A DNA stretch of 30,923 bases, from NCBI GenBank assembly GCA_014465955.1, contig JACTVT010000023.1:1-30923 (forward strand), given 5' to 3'. Shown here piece by piece: positions 16,850 through 23,632 of the stretch; the first letter of the stretch is position 1, and each line of letters starts with the position of its first letter. Both the position numbers and the translations under genes were made by a program. The notes under the pieces were generated by a model that saw only the letters and a program-made list of their open reading frames with translations, had not been told where the DNA came from and did no database searches. The DNA comes from Eubacterium sp. GTDB lineage: Bacteria; Bacillota; Clostridia; Oscillospirales; Acutalibacteraceae.

Positions 16850-16878
16850 ATTATAAGGCTATTTTCGGCATATGTCAA
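16850..16878 (-). promoter_or_regulatory. Consensus promoter of the DUF134-NifX gene
   Basis: On the minus strand TTGACA (16878-16873), 17 nt, then TATAAT (16855-16850). The -35 lies inside the left arm of the 42-bp palindrome. Confidence 0.8.
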
Positions 16879-16903
16879 TAACGTTATTGACATATGCCGA
16901 AAA
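16862..16903. promoter_or_regulatory. Perfect 42-bp palindromic operator between divergent genes
   Basis: The left arm begins TTTTCGGCATATGTCAATAA and the right arm is its exact complement, centred between 16882 and 16883. It sits between DUF134-NifX and the Crp-family gene, and its two TTGACA boxes are the -35 elements of both promoters. A bound dimer would cover both at once. The Crp-type protein beside it is the obvious candidate binder. Confidence 0.85.
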
Positions 16904-16915
16904 ACATATTATACT
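16887..16915 (+). promoter_or_regulatory. Consensus promoter of the Crp-family regulator gene
   Basis: TTGACA at 16887-16892, 17 nt, then TATACT at 16910-16915. The -35 lies in the right arm of the palindrome. Confidence 0.8.
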
Positions 16916-16942
16916 AATCTTCATAAAAGGAGACCTCCGATT

Positions 16943-17599
16943 ATGAATTACTTAACATACCTGCCCGTATTTGATAAACTGACAAAAGCACAGCAAGACA
17001 CACTTACAAAAACTGCTTTTGTTCGTCATTTCAACAAAAACGAACTCTTGCATAACGGCTCACAGGATTGCACCGGTCTAATCCTTGTACTGTCGGGTCA
17101 GATTCGTGCTTTCACCATATCCGAAGACGGCAGAGAGATTACGATGTACCGTCTTTTTGAACGTGATATTTGCCTTTTCTCCGCATCCTGTATAATGAAC
17201 AGCATTCAGTTTGATATAACTATTACCGCAGAAAAAGACACTGAGGTTTTAATTATTCCGTCAGAAATTTATAAAAAAATTATGGATATTTCAGCACCGC
17301 TTGCAAATTACACAAACGAAGTTATGGCAAGCCGATTTTCAGATGTAATGTGGCTGATAGACCAAGTGATGTGGAAAAGTTTCGATAAAAGGCTTGCTGA
17401 TTTTCTTTTGAATGAAACTAATATTGAGGATACCGACACCCTGAAAATCACCCACGAAGTTATTGGCAAACATCTGGGCAATCCCCGCGAAGTGGTGACA
17501 CGAATGCTAAAATATTTTGTAAATGAGGGACTGATTTCACTCTCACGGGGAACAATTAAAATTAAAGACAAAAAAGGGCTTGAAAAAATTATCGGTTAA
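16943..17599 (+). CDS. Crp/Fnr-family transcriptional regulator
   Basis: A 218-residue regulator. Residues about 10-120 form the cyclic-nucleotide-type sensor barrel (NELLHNGSQDCTGLILVLSGQIRAF, quoted region near residues 34-58). Residues about 145-218 carry the winged helix (ITHEVIGKHLGNPREVVTRML as recognition part). It lacks the N-terminal cysteine cluster of Fnr, and the ligand is unknown; internal Cys residues around position 80 could be redox-active. The start at 16943 follows AAAGGAG. The frame is open further left, but that part covers the divergent gene and is rejected. Position and the shared palindrome suggest autoregulation and control of DUF134-NifX and perhaps the rubredoxin/reductase genes. 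Confidence 0.88.
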   Translation: MNYLTYLPVFDKLTKAQQDTLTKTAFVRHFNKNELLHNGSQDCTGLILVLSGQIRAFTISEDGREITMYRLFERDICLFSASCIMNSIQFDITITAEKDTEVLIIPSEIYKKIMDISAPLANYTNEVMASRFSDVMWLIDQVMWKSFDKRLADFLLNETNIEDTDTLKITHEVIGKHLGNPREVVTRMLKYFVNEGLISLSRGTIKIKDKKGLEKIIG

Positions 17600-17600
17600 T

Positions 17601-17643
17601 AAAAAAGCGTTGAGTTTTCAAAAAAGAATTCTCAACGCTTTTT
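17601..17643. terminator. Bidirectional terminator
   Basis: AAAAAGCGTTGAG pairs with CTCAACGCTTTTT, between the convergent Crp-family and rubredoxin genes. Confidence 0.85.
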
Positions 17644-17649
17644 CCGTTA

Positions 17650-17805
17650 TTATTCTTTGCTGAATTTATCCTTGCCGACGCCGCACAACGGACACTCATA
17701 ATCATCAGGAAGGTCTTCCCATTTTGTGCCGGGTACAATTCCATTATCCGGATCGCCTGCATCTTCATCATAAACATATCCGCAAACATCGCATATATAT
17801 TTCAT
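17650..17805 (-). CDS. Rubredoxin
   Basis: A 51-residue one-iron electron carrier. The two metal-binding CxxCG motifs are CDVCG and CPLCG, and the usual GDPDNGIVPGTKWEDLPDDY lies between them, matching the standard length of about 52. The start at 17805 has AAAGGAGG upstream; longer frames are rejected. It follows the NADH-oxidase-like reductase gene by 14 nt, so the two are co-transcribed. The reductase may pass electrons from NADH to rubredoxin for oxygen or peroxide reduction, although a sulfur-related role of the reductase is equally possible. Confidence 0.95.
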   Translation of the reverse strand: MKYICDVCGYVYDEDAGDPDNGIVPGTKWEDLPDDYECPLCGVGKDKFSKE

Positions 17806-17819
17806 TCTGTATCCTCCTT

Positions 17820-19511
17820 TCAGGCATCCATTCCGCAAGGGGTGGATTTTTTATTTAATGCTTTATCATTATGGATTGCATCATAGAAACGAAAACCGCC
17901 TGCAAAGTTATAGGTATCAAAACCGTTTCCCACCAGTATTCTGCTTGCAATATAACTTCTCAGTCCGCTTTGGCATATAATATACACAGGCTTGCTCTTA
18001 TCAAGTTCACCAATGCGTTCACGCAGATCATCAACAGGGATATTTATAAAACCATTTATATGCCCCATACTGTATTCCATTGGTGTGCGTGTATCAAGAA
18101 GTGTTACGCTGCCGTCACGGGAAAGTGTTTCATCATCACCGTAATACCACTGCTTTACAATACTGTTCTTAATGTTTTCAACAATATAACCTGCCATATT
18201 CACAGGATCCTTTGCAGAAGAATACGGAGGAGCATATGCGAGGTCAAGTTCGGTAAGATCATATGCTTTCATACCGGCACGGATAGCAGTTGCAAACACA
18301 TCTATCCTTTTATCTACACCTTCAAAGCCTATAATTTGAGCCCCAAGCAGGCGGTATGTGTTTTTTTCAAACAATACCTTTAAAGTCATAATCGTACCTC
18401 CGGGATAATATCCTGCATGGTTCATCGGAGAAAGAATAACCTTGTCTGCATCAATATTAAGAGATTCTGCTGTTTTTTCATTAATACCTGTTGCGGCAGC
18501 AGTCATATCAAATATTTTGATGACTGACGAACCCTGACCGCCTGTATAATGACTTTCACCGCCGCAGATATTGTCTGCAGCAATTCTGCCCTGCTTGTTT
18601 GCCGGGCCGGCAAGAGAAATCAGCGTGTCCTTGTCGGTTACAAAATTTTTAATCTGAACAGCATCGCCTACAGCATAAATATCGGGAACAGAGGTTTCCA
18701 TTTTATCATTGACCACAATACTGTTTTTTATTCCGAGTTCCAAACCCGCTTCTTCAGCAAGTGCAGTTTCGGGAGCAACGCCGATTGCCATTACAACCAT
18801 ATCAGTATGAAGCGTTGATGTATTCTTTAGTCTCACGTCAACACCGCAATCATTATCGGCAAAACCCTCAACCATAGTATCAAGCATCAGATGTATACCG
18901 TTTTTACGAATTTCAGCATGAATAAACGATACCATATCCCTGTCAAACGGAGCCATAAGTTGATCTGCGGCTTCAACAATTGTTACATCCATTCCAAGGC
19001 AGCGCAGATTTTCTGCAGCCTCAATTCCGATAAAGCCTCCGCCTACTACCACTGCGGATTTCGGGTGATACTCATCCGTATATTTCTTAATTTTCAGCGC
19101 ATCCTCAACTGTTCGCAAAGTAAAAATCCTATCGCTGTCAACACCGTCAAAACTTGGTTTTATCGGCTTAGCGCCGGGTGAAAGCACAAGTTTGTCATAA
19201 TTCTCGGTAAAAACTTTACCGCTTTCAAGATTCTTTACGGTAACGCTTTTAACGTCCGGATGGATTGCCGTGACCTCATGATGCACATTCATCCTGACTC
19301 TGAAACGCTTATGGAAATTTTCAGGTGTCTGCAAGGTCAGATCATTTTCATCTTCAATTGCACCGCCGATGTAGTAAGGCAGACCGCAGTTAGCATATGA
19401 AATAAATCCCGAGCGCTCAAAAACAACTATTTCCGCCTGCTCATCAAGCCTACGTATTCTCGCTGCCGCTGTAGCACCGCCTGCGACACCGCCTATAATT
19501 ACAACTTTCAT
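17820..19511 (-). CDS. CoA-disulfide/persulfide reductase with C-terminal rhodanese domain
   Basis: A 563-residue FAD-dependent NAD(P)H oxidoreductase. The N-terminal FAD loop is GGVAGGATAAARIRRL, and the single active-site cysteine is Cys42 in SYANCGLPYYIGG, as in CoA-disulfide reductase and NADH oxidase. A second nucleotide loop VVVGGGFIGIEAAENL lies near residue 160, and the second FAD motif is DIYAVGDAV. Residues about 465-550 are a rhodanese domain with active loop Cys513 (CQSGLR). Fused enzymes of this kind reduce CoA or thiol persulfides and polysulfides. AAGGTGAT precedes the start. It leads the operon with rubredoxin. The fusion and length match the known long form. Confidence 0.92.
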   Translation of the reverse strand: MKVVIIGGVAGGATAAARIRRLDEQAEIVVFERSGFISYANCGLPYYIGGAIEDENDLTLQTPENFHKRFRVRMNVHHEVTAIHPDVKSVTVKNLESGKVFTENYDKLVLSPGAKPIKPSFDGVDSDRIFTLRTVEDALKIKKYTDEYHPKSAVVVGGGFIGIEAAENLRCLGMDVTIVEAADQLMAPFDRDMVSFIHAEIRKNGIHLMLDTMVEGFADNDCGVDVRLKNTSTLHTDMVVMAIGVAPETALAEEAGLELGIKNSIVVNDKMETSVPDIYAVGDAVQIKNFVTDKDTLISLAGPANKQGRIAADNICGGESHYTGGQGSSVIKIFDMTAAATGINEKTAESLNIDADKVILSPMNHAGYYPGGTIMTLKVLFEKNTYRLLGAQIIGFEGVDKRIDVFATAIRAGMKAYDLTELDLAYAPPYSSAKDPVNMAGYIVENIKNSIVKQWYYGDDETLSRDGSVTLLDTRTPMEYSMGHINGFINIPVDDLRERIGELDKSKPVYIICQSGLRSYIASRILVGNGFDTYNFAGGFRFYDAIHNDKALNKKSTPCGMDA

Positions 19512-19560
19512 TTATCTTATCACCTTTCCATTGTAACTGCTATAATTTATTGCATTTTTG

Positions 19561-19585
19561 TATCCTATTTGTTTTAATTAGGATA
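19561..19585. promoter_or_regulatory. Imperfect palindrome upstream of the reductase operon
   Basis: TATCCTA and TAGGATA face each other across 11 nt, 50 nt before the reductase start, so this may be an operator. It does not match the 42-bp palindrome near the Crp-family gene. Confidence 0.35.
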
Positions 19586-19747
19586 TGTTTACAGAATTAT
19601 TATATAAAAATTTCTTATCATTTTTCAGTGATATTATCACATAAAAAACAGTAATGGAATGGCAATTTTAAAATCAGCATCCTTCACAATTTTTTATCTT
19701 AATCTCTTCCGAAACTTGCATAACTATTTCATCAACATAGTTCTTAA

Positions 19748-19870
19748 GAATCACTAATTATACAAACCTATATGCATGTAAAAAATATGCAACAGACAGT
19801 TGCCGATACAATGGGAACATTGTTAGAATCAAGCGTTAAAGATAGCAAGATTGTAAAATTCCCAGCTTAA
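19748..19870 (+). pseudogene. C-terminal remnant of a tyrosine-type integrase
   Basis: After a TAA at 19745 there are 41 open codons ending in a stop. The peptide contains TYMHVKNMQQTVADTM and then TLLES, which is the pattern at the end of phage/ICE tyrosine recombinases, with the nucleophile Tyr in TYMHV. The rest of the gene is gone; upstream frames are closed. It ends 73 nt from the 3' end of tRNA-Thr, the usual position of an integrase beside its attachment site. It is most likely debris of an element once integrated in the tRNA. The rest of 19586-19747 shows nothing I can name. Confidence 0.6.
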
Positions 19871-19906
19871 ATCATAAATGGTCTTTAGATGGTCAGGGGC
19901 AAAAAA

Positions 19907-19943
19907 TTAAACCTCGCTCGGAGCAATCCGAGCGAGGTTTTTT
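19907..19943. terminator. Strong bidirectional terminator after tRNA-Thr
   Basis: AAACCTCGCTCGGA pairs with TCCGAGCGAGGTTT around GCAA, with T runs on both strands. It directly follows the tRNA CCA end. Confidence 0.88.
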
Positions 19944-20018
19944 GGAGCTGGTAAGCGGATTCGAACCGCTGACCTACTGATTACGAATCAGTTGCCCTAC
20001 CTACTGGGCCATACCAGC
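19943..20018 (-). tRNA. tRNA-Thr (anticodon CGU), CCA encoded
   Basis: On the minus strand the acceptor GCTGGTA pairs with TACCAGC, followed by U and CCA. The anticodon stem CTGAT/ATCAG holds the loop TTCGTAA, giving anticodon CGT (CGU in RNA), which reads ACG. The T arm GCGGTTCGAATCCGC is intact. Confidence 0.95.
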
Positions 20019-20072
20019 AAATTATTTTTTAATATAAGATTTCTGAATTTGCTTTTTTTTGAAAGCATTAGA

Positions 20073-20101
20073 ATTATACAACAAAAAGGTGAATTGGTCA
20101 A
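20073..20101 (-). promoter_or_regulatory. Promoter of tRNA-Thr
   Basis: On the minus strand TTGACC (20101-20096), 17 nt, then TATAAT (20078-20073), about 55 nt before the mature 5' end. Confidence 0.7.
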
Positions 20102-20124
20102 TAGCAAACAAAACACCTTTTTGT
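20081..20124 (-). terminator. Likely terminator of pncC overlapping the tRNA promoter
   Basis: ACAAAAAGGTG pairs with CACCTTTTTGT across a 22-nt loop, just after the pncC stop. The 5' arm T run is on the minus strand. It encloses the tRNA -35 box. Confidence 0.5.
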
Positions 20125-20138
20125 ATTTTTTGAAAAAA

Positions 20139-20606
20139 TTATAGCAATTCATTCAATGTTTTAAAAACGAAATTAACGCTTGCGTTACGCACATTATTTC
20201 TGCCGAGAGCGCCGAACTGCTTTGTAAATGTTTTAATATTGCCGTCAATATAAAAGCCAAAACAAACCATACCGACGGGCTTTTTATCTGTTCCGCCGCC
20301 CGGACCTGCAACGCCGGTAACGCCTACGCCGATATTGCTGCCTGCCGTTTTTGCAACGCCGACACACATTTCTTTTGCAACCTCTTCGGAAACAACGCCA
20401 TATTTTTCAATCGTATCGGCATTGACACCTATAAAATTAACCTTTGCTTCATTTGCATACGTTGTAAACGAAACATCAAGCACCTTTGATGCATCGGCAA
20501 CACCGACAAGCTCTGCGCAGCAAAGACCGCCCGTGCAGCTTTCTGCAAACGAAATGCGGTATTCCCTGTCAATCAGTTTCTGAACAACCTTATTTACTTC
20601 TTCCAT
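20139..20606 (-). CDS. pncC: Nicotinamide-nucleotide amidase (CinA C-terminal domain)
   Basis: A 155-residue stand-alone CinA C-terminal domain that deamidates NMN to nicotinate mononucleotide in pyridine-nucleotide recycling. Family motifs are ISFAESCTGGL near residue 20 (with the catalytic Ser), FTTYANEAK, YGVVSEEVAKEM and GVTGVAGPGGG. The N-terminal COG1058 domain of full CinA is absent, as in many PncC proteins. The start at 20606 has GGTGAT upstream; the longer frame begins in the intergenic AT tract. It is divergent from tcdA. Confidence 0.92.
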   Translation of the reverse strand: MEEVNKVVQKLIDREYRISFAESCTGGLCCAELVGVADASKVLDVSFTTYANEAKVNFIGVNADTIEKYGVVSEEVAKEMCVGVAKTAGSNIGVGVTGVAGPGGGTDKKPVGMVCFGFYIDGNIKTFTKQFGALGRNNVRNASVNFVFKTLNELL

Positions 20607-20659
20607 TTGAATCACCAAGAGTATTATATTATAAATTTCGATTTTTATCAATTATTTGG

Positions 20660-20687
20660 TTGAAATTAAACAACTGTATGGTATAAT
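20660..20687 (+). promoter_or_regulatory. Likely promoter of tcdA
   Basis: TTGAAA at 20660-20665 and TATAAT at 20682-20687, 16-nt spacing, 16 nt before the ATG. Confidence 0.6.
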
Positions 20688-20703
20688 TTTTTCGGGTGAT
20701 GAT

Positions 20704-21390
20704 ATGAAAAATTCATTTTCAAGAGAAATACCGCTGATTGGCAAGAATGGTTTCAACAAACTTCAAAGCGCATCTGTGATTATATTCGGCGTCGGCGGAG
20801 TCGGCTCATACGCTGTTGAAGCGCTTGCAAGAGCAGGCGTCGGTGCAATTACTATCGTCGATAATGATACGGTTGACGAAACAAACATCAACCGCCAGTT
20901 GATTGCACTGAATTCCACAATCGGGCAGGACAAGGTTACTGTTTCAAAAAACAGGATACTTGACATTAACCCTGACTGCAAAGTGACTGCAATCAAGGAA
21001 TTTTTTGACGAAACGAGCACAATTGACCTTACCGAATACGATTACATTATTGATGCGATTGACAGTGTGAAATCAAAATTATTTCTTGCCGAAACGGCAG
21101 TAAAAAACAACATCAAAATCATATCATCAATGGGAACAGGCAACAAACTTGAACCCAAAAAACTGACTGTTTGTGATATTTCAAAAACAAGTTACTGCCC
21201 ACTTGCCAAAAAGATGAGAACGGAACTGCGAAAAAGAGGCATTAACCACTTAAAGGTTGTATATTCAACCGAAGAGGCAAAATGCAGGAATGTGCCCCCT
21301 GCATCAATTTCGTTTGTACCGCCTGTTGCAGGACTTTTAATTGCAAAAGAAGTAATCACTGACTTGGTTTTCGGAGAAAATAATGGCTAA
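20704..21390 (+). CDS. tcdA: ThiF/E1-like protein, tRNA threonylcarbamoyladenosine dehydratase (TcdA)
   Basis: A 228-residue ATP-dependent E1-like enzyme. TcdA cyclises the t6A base at position 37 of ANN-decoding tRNAs, including tRNA-Thr. Visible are the N-terminal FSREIPLIGKNGFNKL, the nucleotide loop FGVGGVGSYAVEALARAG, the DNDTVDETNINRQ segment, DAIDSVKSK, and the adenylation-related S-M-G-T-G-N-K region. Length fits the short TcdA/CsdL form. The start at 20704 follows GGGTGATGAT; an upstream ATG at 20656 would overlap the promoter. It overlaps the next gene by 8 bp, so both are translated from one message, an odd pairing. Confidence 0.88.
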   Translation: MKNSFSREIPLIGKNGFNKLQSASVIIFGVGGVGSYAVEALARAGVGAITIVDNDTVDETNINRQLIALNSTIGQDKVTVSKNRILDINPDCKVTAIKEFFDETSTIDLTEYDYIIDAIDSVKSKLFLAETAVKNNIKIISSMGTGNKLEPKKLTVCDISKTSYCPLAKKMRTELRKRGINHLKVVYSTEEAKCRNVPPASISFVPPVAGLLIAKEVITDLVFGENNG

Positions 21391-22936
21391 AAAAAGAAGA
21401 AATATTTTTGACAAAATAAACACTCTGCTATTTTGGAAGGACACAAGAGTTACTGACGGAGAGCGTTACACTGAAGTACGAAAGCACGATTTTTCAAGTT
21501 ACTTTCCTGTGGAGAATTACATAAAACCGCAGGCTATGCCGACAGAAAATGTTTATAACATAAACGATTTCGGCGCCTTGCCGAACGACAAAAGCATTGA
21601 CAACGCCCCGTTTATAAACGAAGCAATATACGAGGCGGAAAAAACGGGCGGAACAGTTCTGATTAACGGCGGAGATTACACATCTACAACCGTTTTTCTT
21701 AAATCAAACGTTACGCTTTTCATTGCCGAAGGTGCATCAATCATTGCAAACGAAACGGGCATCGGATATACGAATGACGCCCTGATTTTTGCTGACAATA
21801 CAGAAAACATAACAATAACAGGCGGCGGGAAAATAAAAGGCAACGGCAACTTTTTCGGCAAAAAGCCTGTTTATGATGAAAATATGACTGCGCCGGGCAA
21901 GTACATTGATATGATTGAACTGCGTCAGGATTACAGAAAGCAATTACGATTTGCAGACAAAAGCAAGTACGGCTCGCCGATCATTCTGAAAAACTGCAAA
22001 AACATAACGGCGCATAATTTTATGATAGAAAACAGTGCCTCGTGGTCTTTCAGGCTTGATAACTGCGATAATATTGACATTCACGATTTTGTGATTAACA
22101 ACAACAGAAATGCGGCAAATGCCGACGGCATAGACCTTTGCGGCAGCAGCAACGCTCGAATAAATCACTGCTTTATTTCAACAGCAGATGACGGAATCGT
22201 TATCAAAAATGCAATATGGCTCGGCTGCACAGGCGAAATGAAAAACATAAAAATCAACGACTGCGAAATCATTTCAAGAACAAACTCAATCAAAATCGGC
22301 ACTGAAACAACGTTTGACATCAGCGATATACAGATTGAAAACTGCAGACTATTTCTGCCCGATTTGTACCCTTACACAGTGTCGGCAATTGCAGTTGAAG
22401 CGGTTGACGGTTCAAAAGTAAGCAATGTTACGGCGGAAAACATAACTGTAAATAACTGCTCGTGTCCTATTTTTATCAGGCTCGGGAACAGAAACAGAGC
22501 GAGTGAAGTTACAGCGCAGAGTGCCAATGCAATAGAGCGTGGTCAGAAGGCTGAAAAAGGCGTTTCGGCAGACAAAAACAGATTCAATTTTAAGAGCGGA
22601 ATTGAAAATATAAGCATAAAAAATCTGAATGCCAACGATGCGGAAATGCCTATAATGATTTGCGGTTTCAAGCAAAAAGGCATAACAAAGCGAGTTAAAA
22701 ATGTAACGCTTGAAAACATAAAAATCAAAAACAGCAAAAGACCGTATACGATTGACAGGCGGCTCTTTATTCCCGAATATGCAAAGGAATACCCCGAGGC
22801 AAACAGATTCAGAAATCTGCCGAGTTACGCCCTTTTTATCCGCCACGCAGAAAATGTGGTGATTAAAAATTTTGCGTGTGAACAGGTTAAAACGTGGAAA
22901 AAGGAAAGGTATATAAAAGATTTGAAGAATAATTAA
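21383..22936 (+). CDS. GH28 polygalacturonase-like glycoside hydrolase
   Basis: A 517-residue right-handed beta-helix protein of the pectin-degrading GH28 family, which hydrolyses galacturonan or related glycosidic bonds by inversion. Motifs are the N-terminal FGALPNDKSIDNAPFINEAI, NADGIDL (Asp248), TADDGIVIK (Asp269, Asp270) and SIKIGTET (Lys304). The usual GHG histidine motif between the Asp pair and the RIK-like motif is not seen, as in some exo-acting or divergent members. No signal peptide is present, so it likely acts on imported oligosaccharides. It overlaps tcdA by 8 bp at the start. Confidence 0.88.
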   Translation: MAKKRRNIFDKINTLLFWKDTRVTDGERYTEVRKHDFSSYFPVENYIKPQAMPTENVYNINDFGALPNDKSIDNAPFINEAIYEAEKTGGTVLINGGDYTSTTVFLKSNVTLFIAEGASIIANETGIGYTNDALIFADNTENITITGGGKIKGNGNFFGKKPVYDENMTAPGKYIDMIELRQDYRKQLRFADKSKYGSPIILKNCKNITAHNFMIENSASWSFRLDNCDNIDIHDFVINNNRNAANADGIDLCGSSNARINHCFISTADDGIVIKNAIWLGCTGEMKNIKINDCEIISRTNSIKIGTETTFDISDIQIENCRLFLPDLYPYTVSAIAVEAVDGSKVSNVTAENITVNNCSCPIFIRLGNRNRASEVTAQSANAIERGQKAEKGVSADKNRFNFKSGIENISIKNLNANDAEMPIMICGFKQKGITKRVKNVTLENIKIKNSKRPYTIDRRLFIPEYAKEYPEANRFRNLPSYALFIRHAENVVIKNFACEQVKTWKKERYIKDLKNN

Positions 22937-22938
22937 AC

Positions 22939-22964
22939 GGGTCGATGAAGGCATCGACCCCTAC
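22939..22964. repeat. REP-like 26-nt hairpin, copy 3
   Basis: GGGTCGATG pairs perfectly with CATCGACCC across AAGG, then CTAC. It begins 2 nt after the GH28 stop codon. Confidence 0.8.
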
Positions 22965-22972
22965 GAATAATC

Positions 22973-23001
22973 AAAAGCGGTGTATAACACACCGCTTTTT
23001 G
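22973..23001. terminator. Bidirectional terminator
   Basis: AAAGCGGTGT pairs with ACACCGCTTT around ATAAC, followed by T; it lies between convergent genes. Confidence 0.85.
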
Positions 23002-23002
23002 T

Positions 23003-23467
23003 TTACAGATATTCTGTTGTAAAATCTATTGTGCCTGTGAATTTATCATACTGAACGAGGATATAGCTGTCGCCGCCATCAAAGTTGATTTCCTGACTGA
23101 AGGTGCCGCTATCATCAACTTCAATCTGATCTATTGATTTGCCGTTGCGGGTAAAGATTTTAACCTTGCCTGACTCTTTATCAATATGACCGCTGATTTT
23201 AAGATCTACCCCGCTGAGCGAGCAGCCGCCGTACACAACATCCTGACCGCTTTTCTTTTCGGTAGTGCCTTTATACGAGCCTGTATAATCATCTGTCTCA
23301 TCATACCTTTCACCGATGAGACTGAAATTAGATGTTAACTGTGATTTGCCGATAATTTCAACAACCGAAGCATAGCCTTTAATAATCGTTTCGGGTTTTA
23401 CAACGCCGACAAAAACAGCAGAGATAATAATCACAAGGCAGCAAAGAATTGAAAATATGTGACGCAT
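23003..23467 (-). CDS. Small membrane-anchored secreted protein, unknown function
   Basis: A 154-residue protein. Residues 5-24 (IFSILCCLVIIISAVFVGVV) form a signal anchor and the rest is a polar beta-rich domain outside the cell; I know no family. AAAGGAGAT lies just before ATG 23467. The frame is open further up only through REP-like hairpins, so the longer start is rejected. It lies downstream of the ABC permease, separated by a cluster of four REP-like hairpins, and may be the last gene of that operon, or separately expressed. Confidence 0.7.
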   Translation of the reverse strand: MRHIFSILCCLVIIISAVFVGVVKPETIIKGYASVVEIIGKSQLTSNFSLIGERYDETDDYTGSYKGTTEKKSGQDVVYGGCSLSGVDLKISGHIDKESGKVKIFTRNGKSIDQIEVDDSGTFSQEINFDGGDSYILVQYDKFTGTIDFTTEYL

Positions 23468-23492
23468 TTTATCTCCTTTGGTTTTATTATGC

Positions 23493-23518
23493 GGTGCACC
23501 GAGGACGGTGCACCCTAC
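23493..23518. repeat. REP-like 26-nt hairpin, copy 4
   Basis: GGTGCACCG pairs perfectly with CGGTGCACC across AGGA, then CTAC. First of four in a row. Confidence 0.8.
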
Positions 23519-23521
23519 GGC

Positions 23522-23547
23522 GGGAGGGCACGGAGACCCTCCCCTAC
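23522..23547. repeat. REP-like 26-nt hairpin, copy 5
   Basis: Identical to the copy at 4340, 3 nt after copy 4. Confidence 0.8.
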
Positions 23548-23553
23548 ATTTTC

Positions 23554-23579
23554 GGCGAGGTGAGGACACCCCGCCCTAC
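23554..23579. repeat. REP-like 26-nt hairpin, copy 6
   Basis: GGCGAGGTG/CACCCCGCC with one A-C mismatch, loop AGGA, then CTAC. Variant of the copy at 4376. Confidence 0.75.
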
Positions 23580-23584
23580 CAAAC

Positions 23585-23610
23585 GGGTCGATGAGGGCAT
23601 CGACCCCTAC
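23585..23610. repeat. REP-like 26-nt hairpin, copy 7
   Basis: GGGTCGATG/CATCGACCC with loop AGGG, then CTAC. One loop base different from the copy at 22939. Confidence 0.8.
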
Positions 23611-23632
23611 AGAACAACATTCAAATTGTTAT

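Noticed and set aside
16397..16942. Long plus-strand frame continuing upstream of the Crp-family gene
   Set aside because: It covers the divergent DUF134-NifX gene and the double promoter; the real start at 16943 has its own AAAGGAG.
17820..19511. Plain NADH oxidase (Nox) as the name for the reductase
   Set aside because: The C-terminal rhodanese domain with CQSGLR loop points to the CoA-disulfide/persulfide reductase branch.
19679..19762. Short minus-strand open stretch ending in CEGC before a stop
   Set aside because: About 25 codons, no start with a ribosome binding site and no recognisable family; it could be debris of the old element but cannot be supported.
20139..20606. Truncated CinA
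   Set aside because: Stand-alone C-terminal domains of this length are common and complete PncC enzymes.
23468..23569. N-terminal extension of the 154-residue membrane protein
   Set aside because: It consists of translated REP-like hairpins, and the ATG at 23467 has AAAGGAG.
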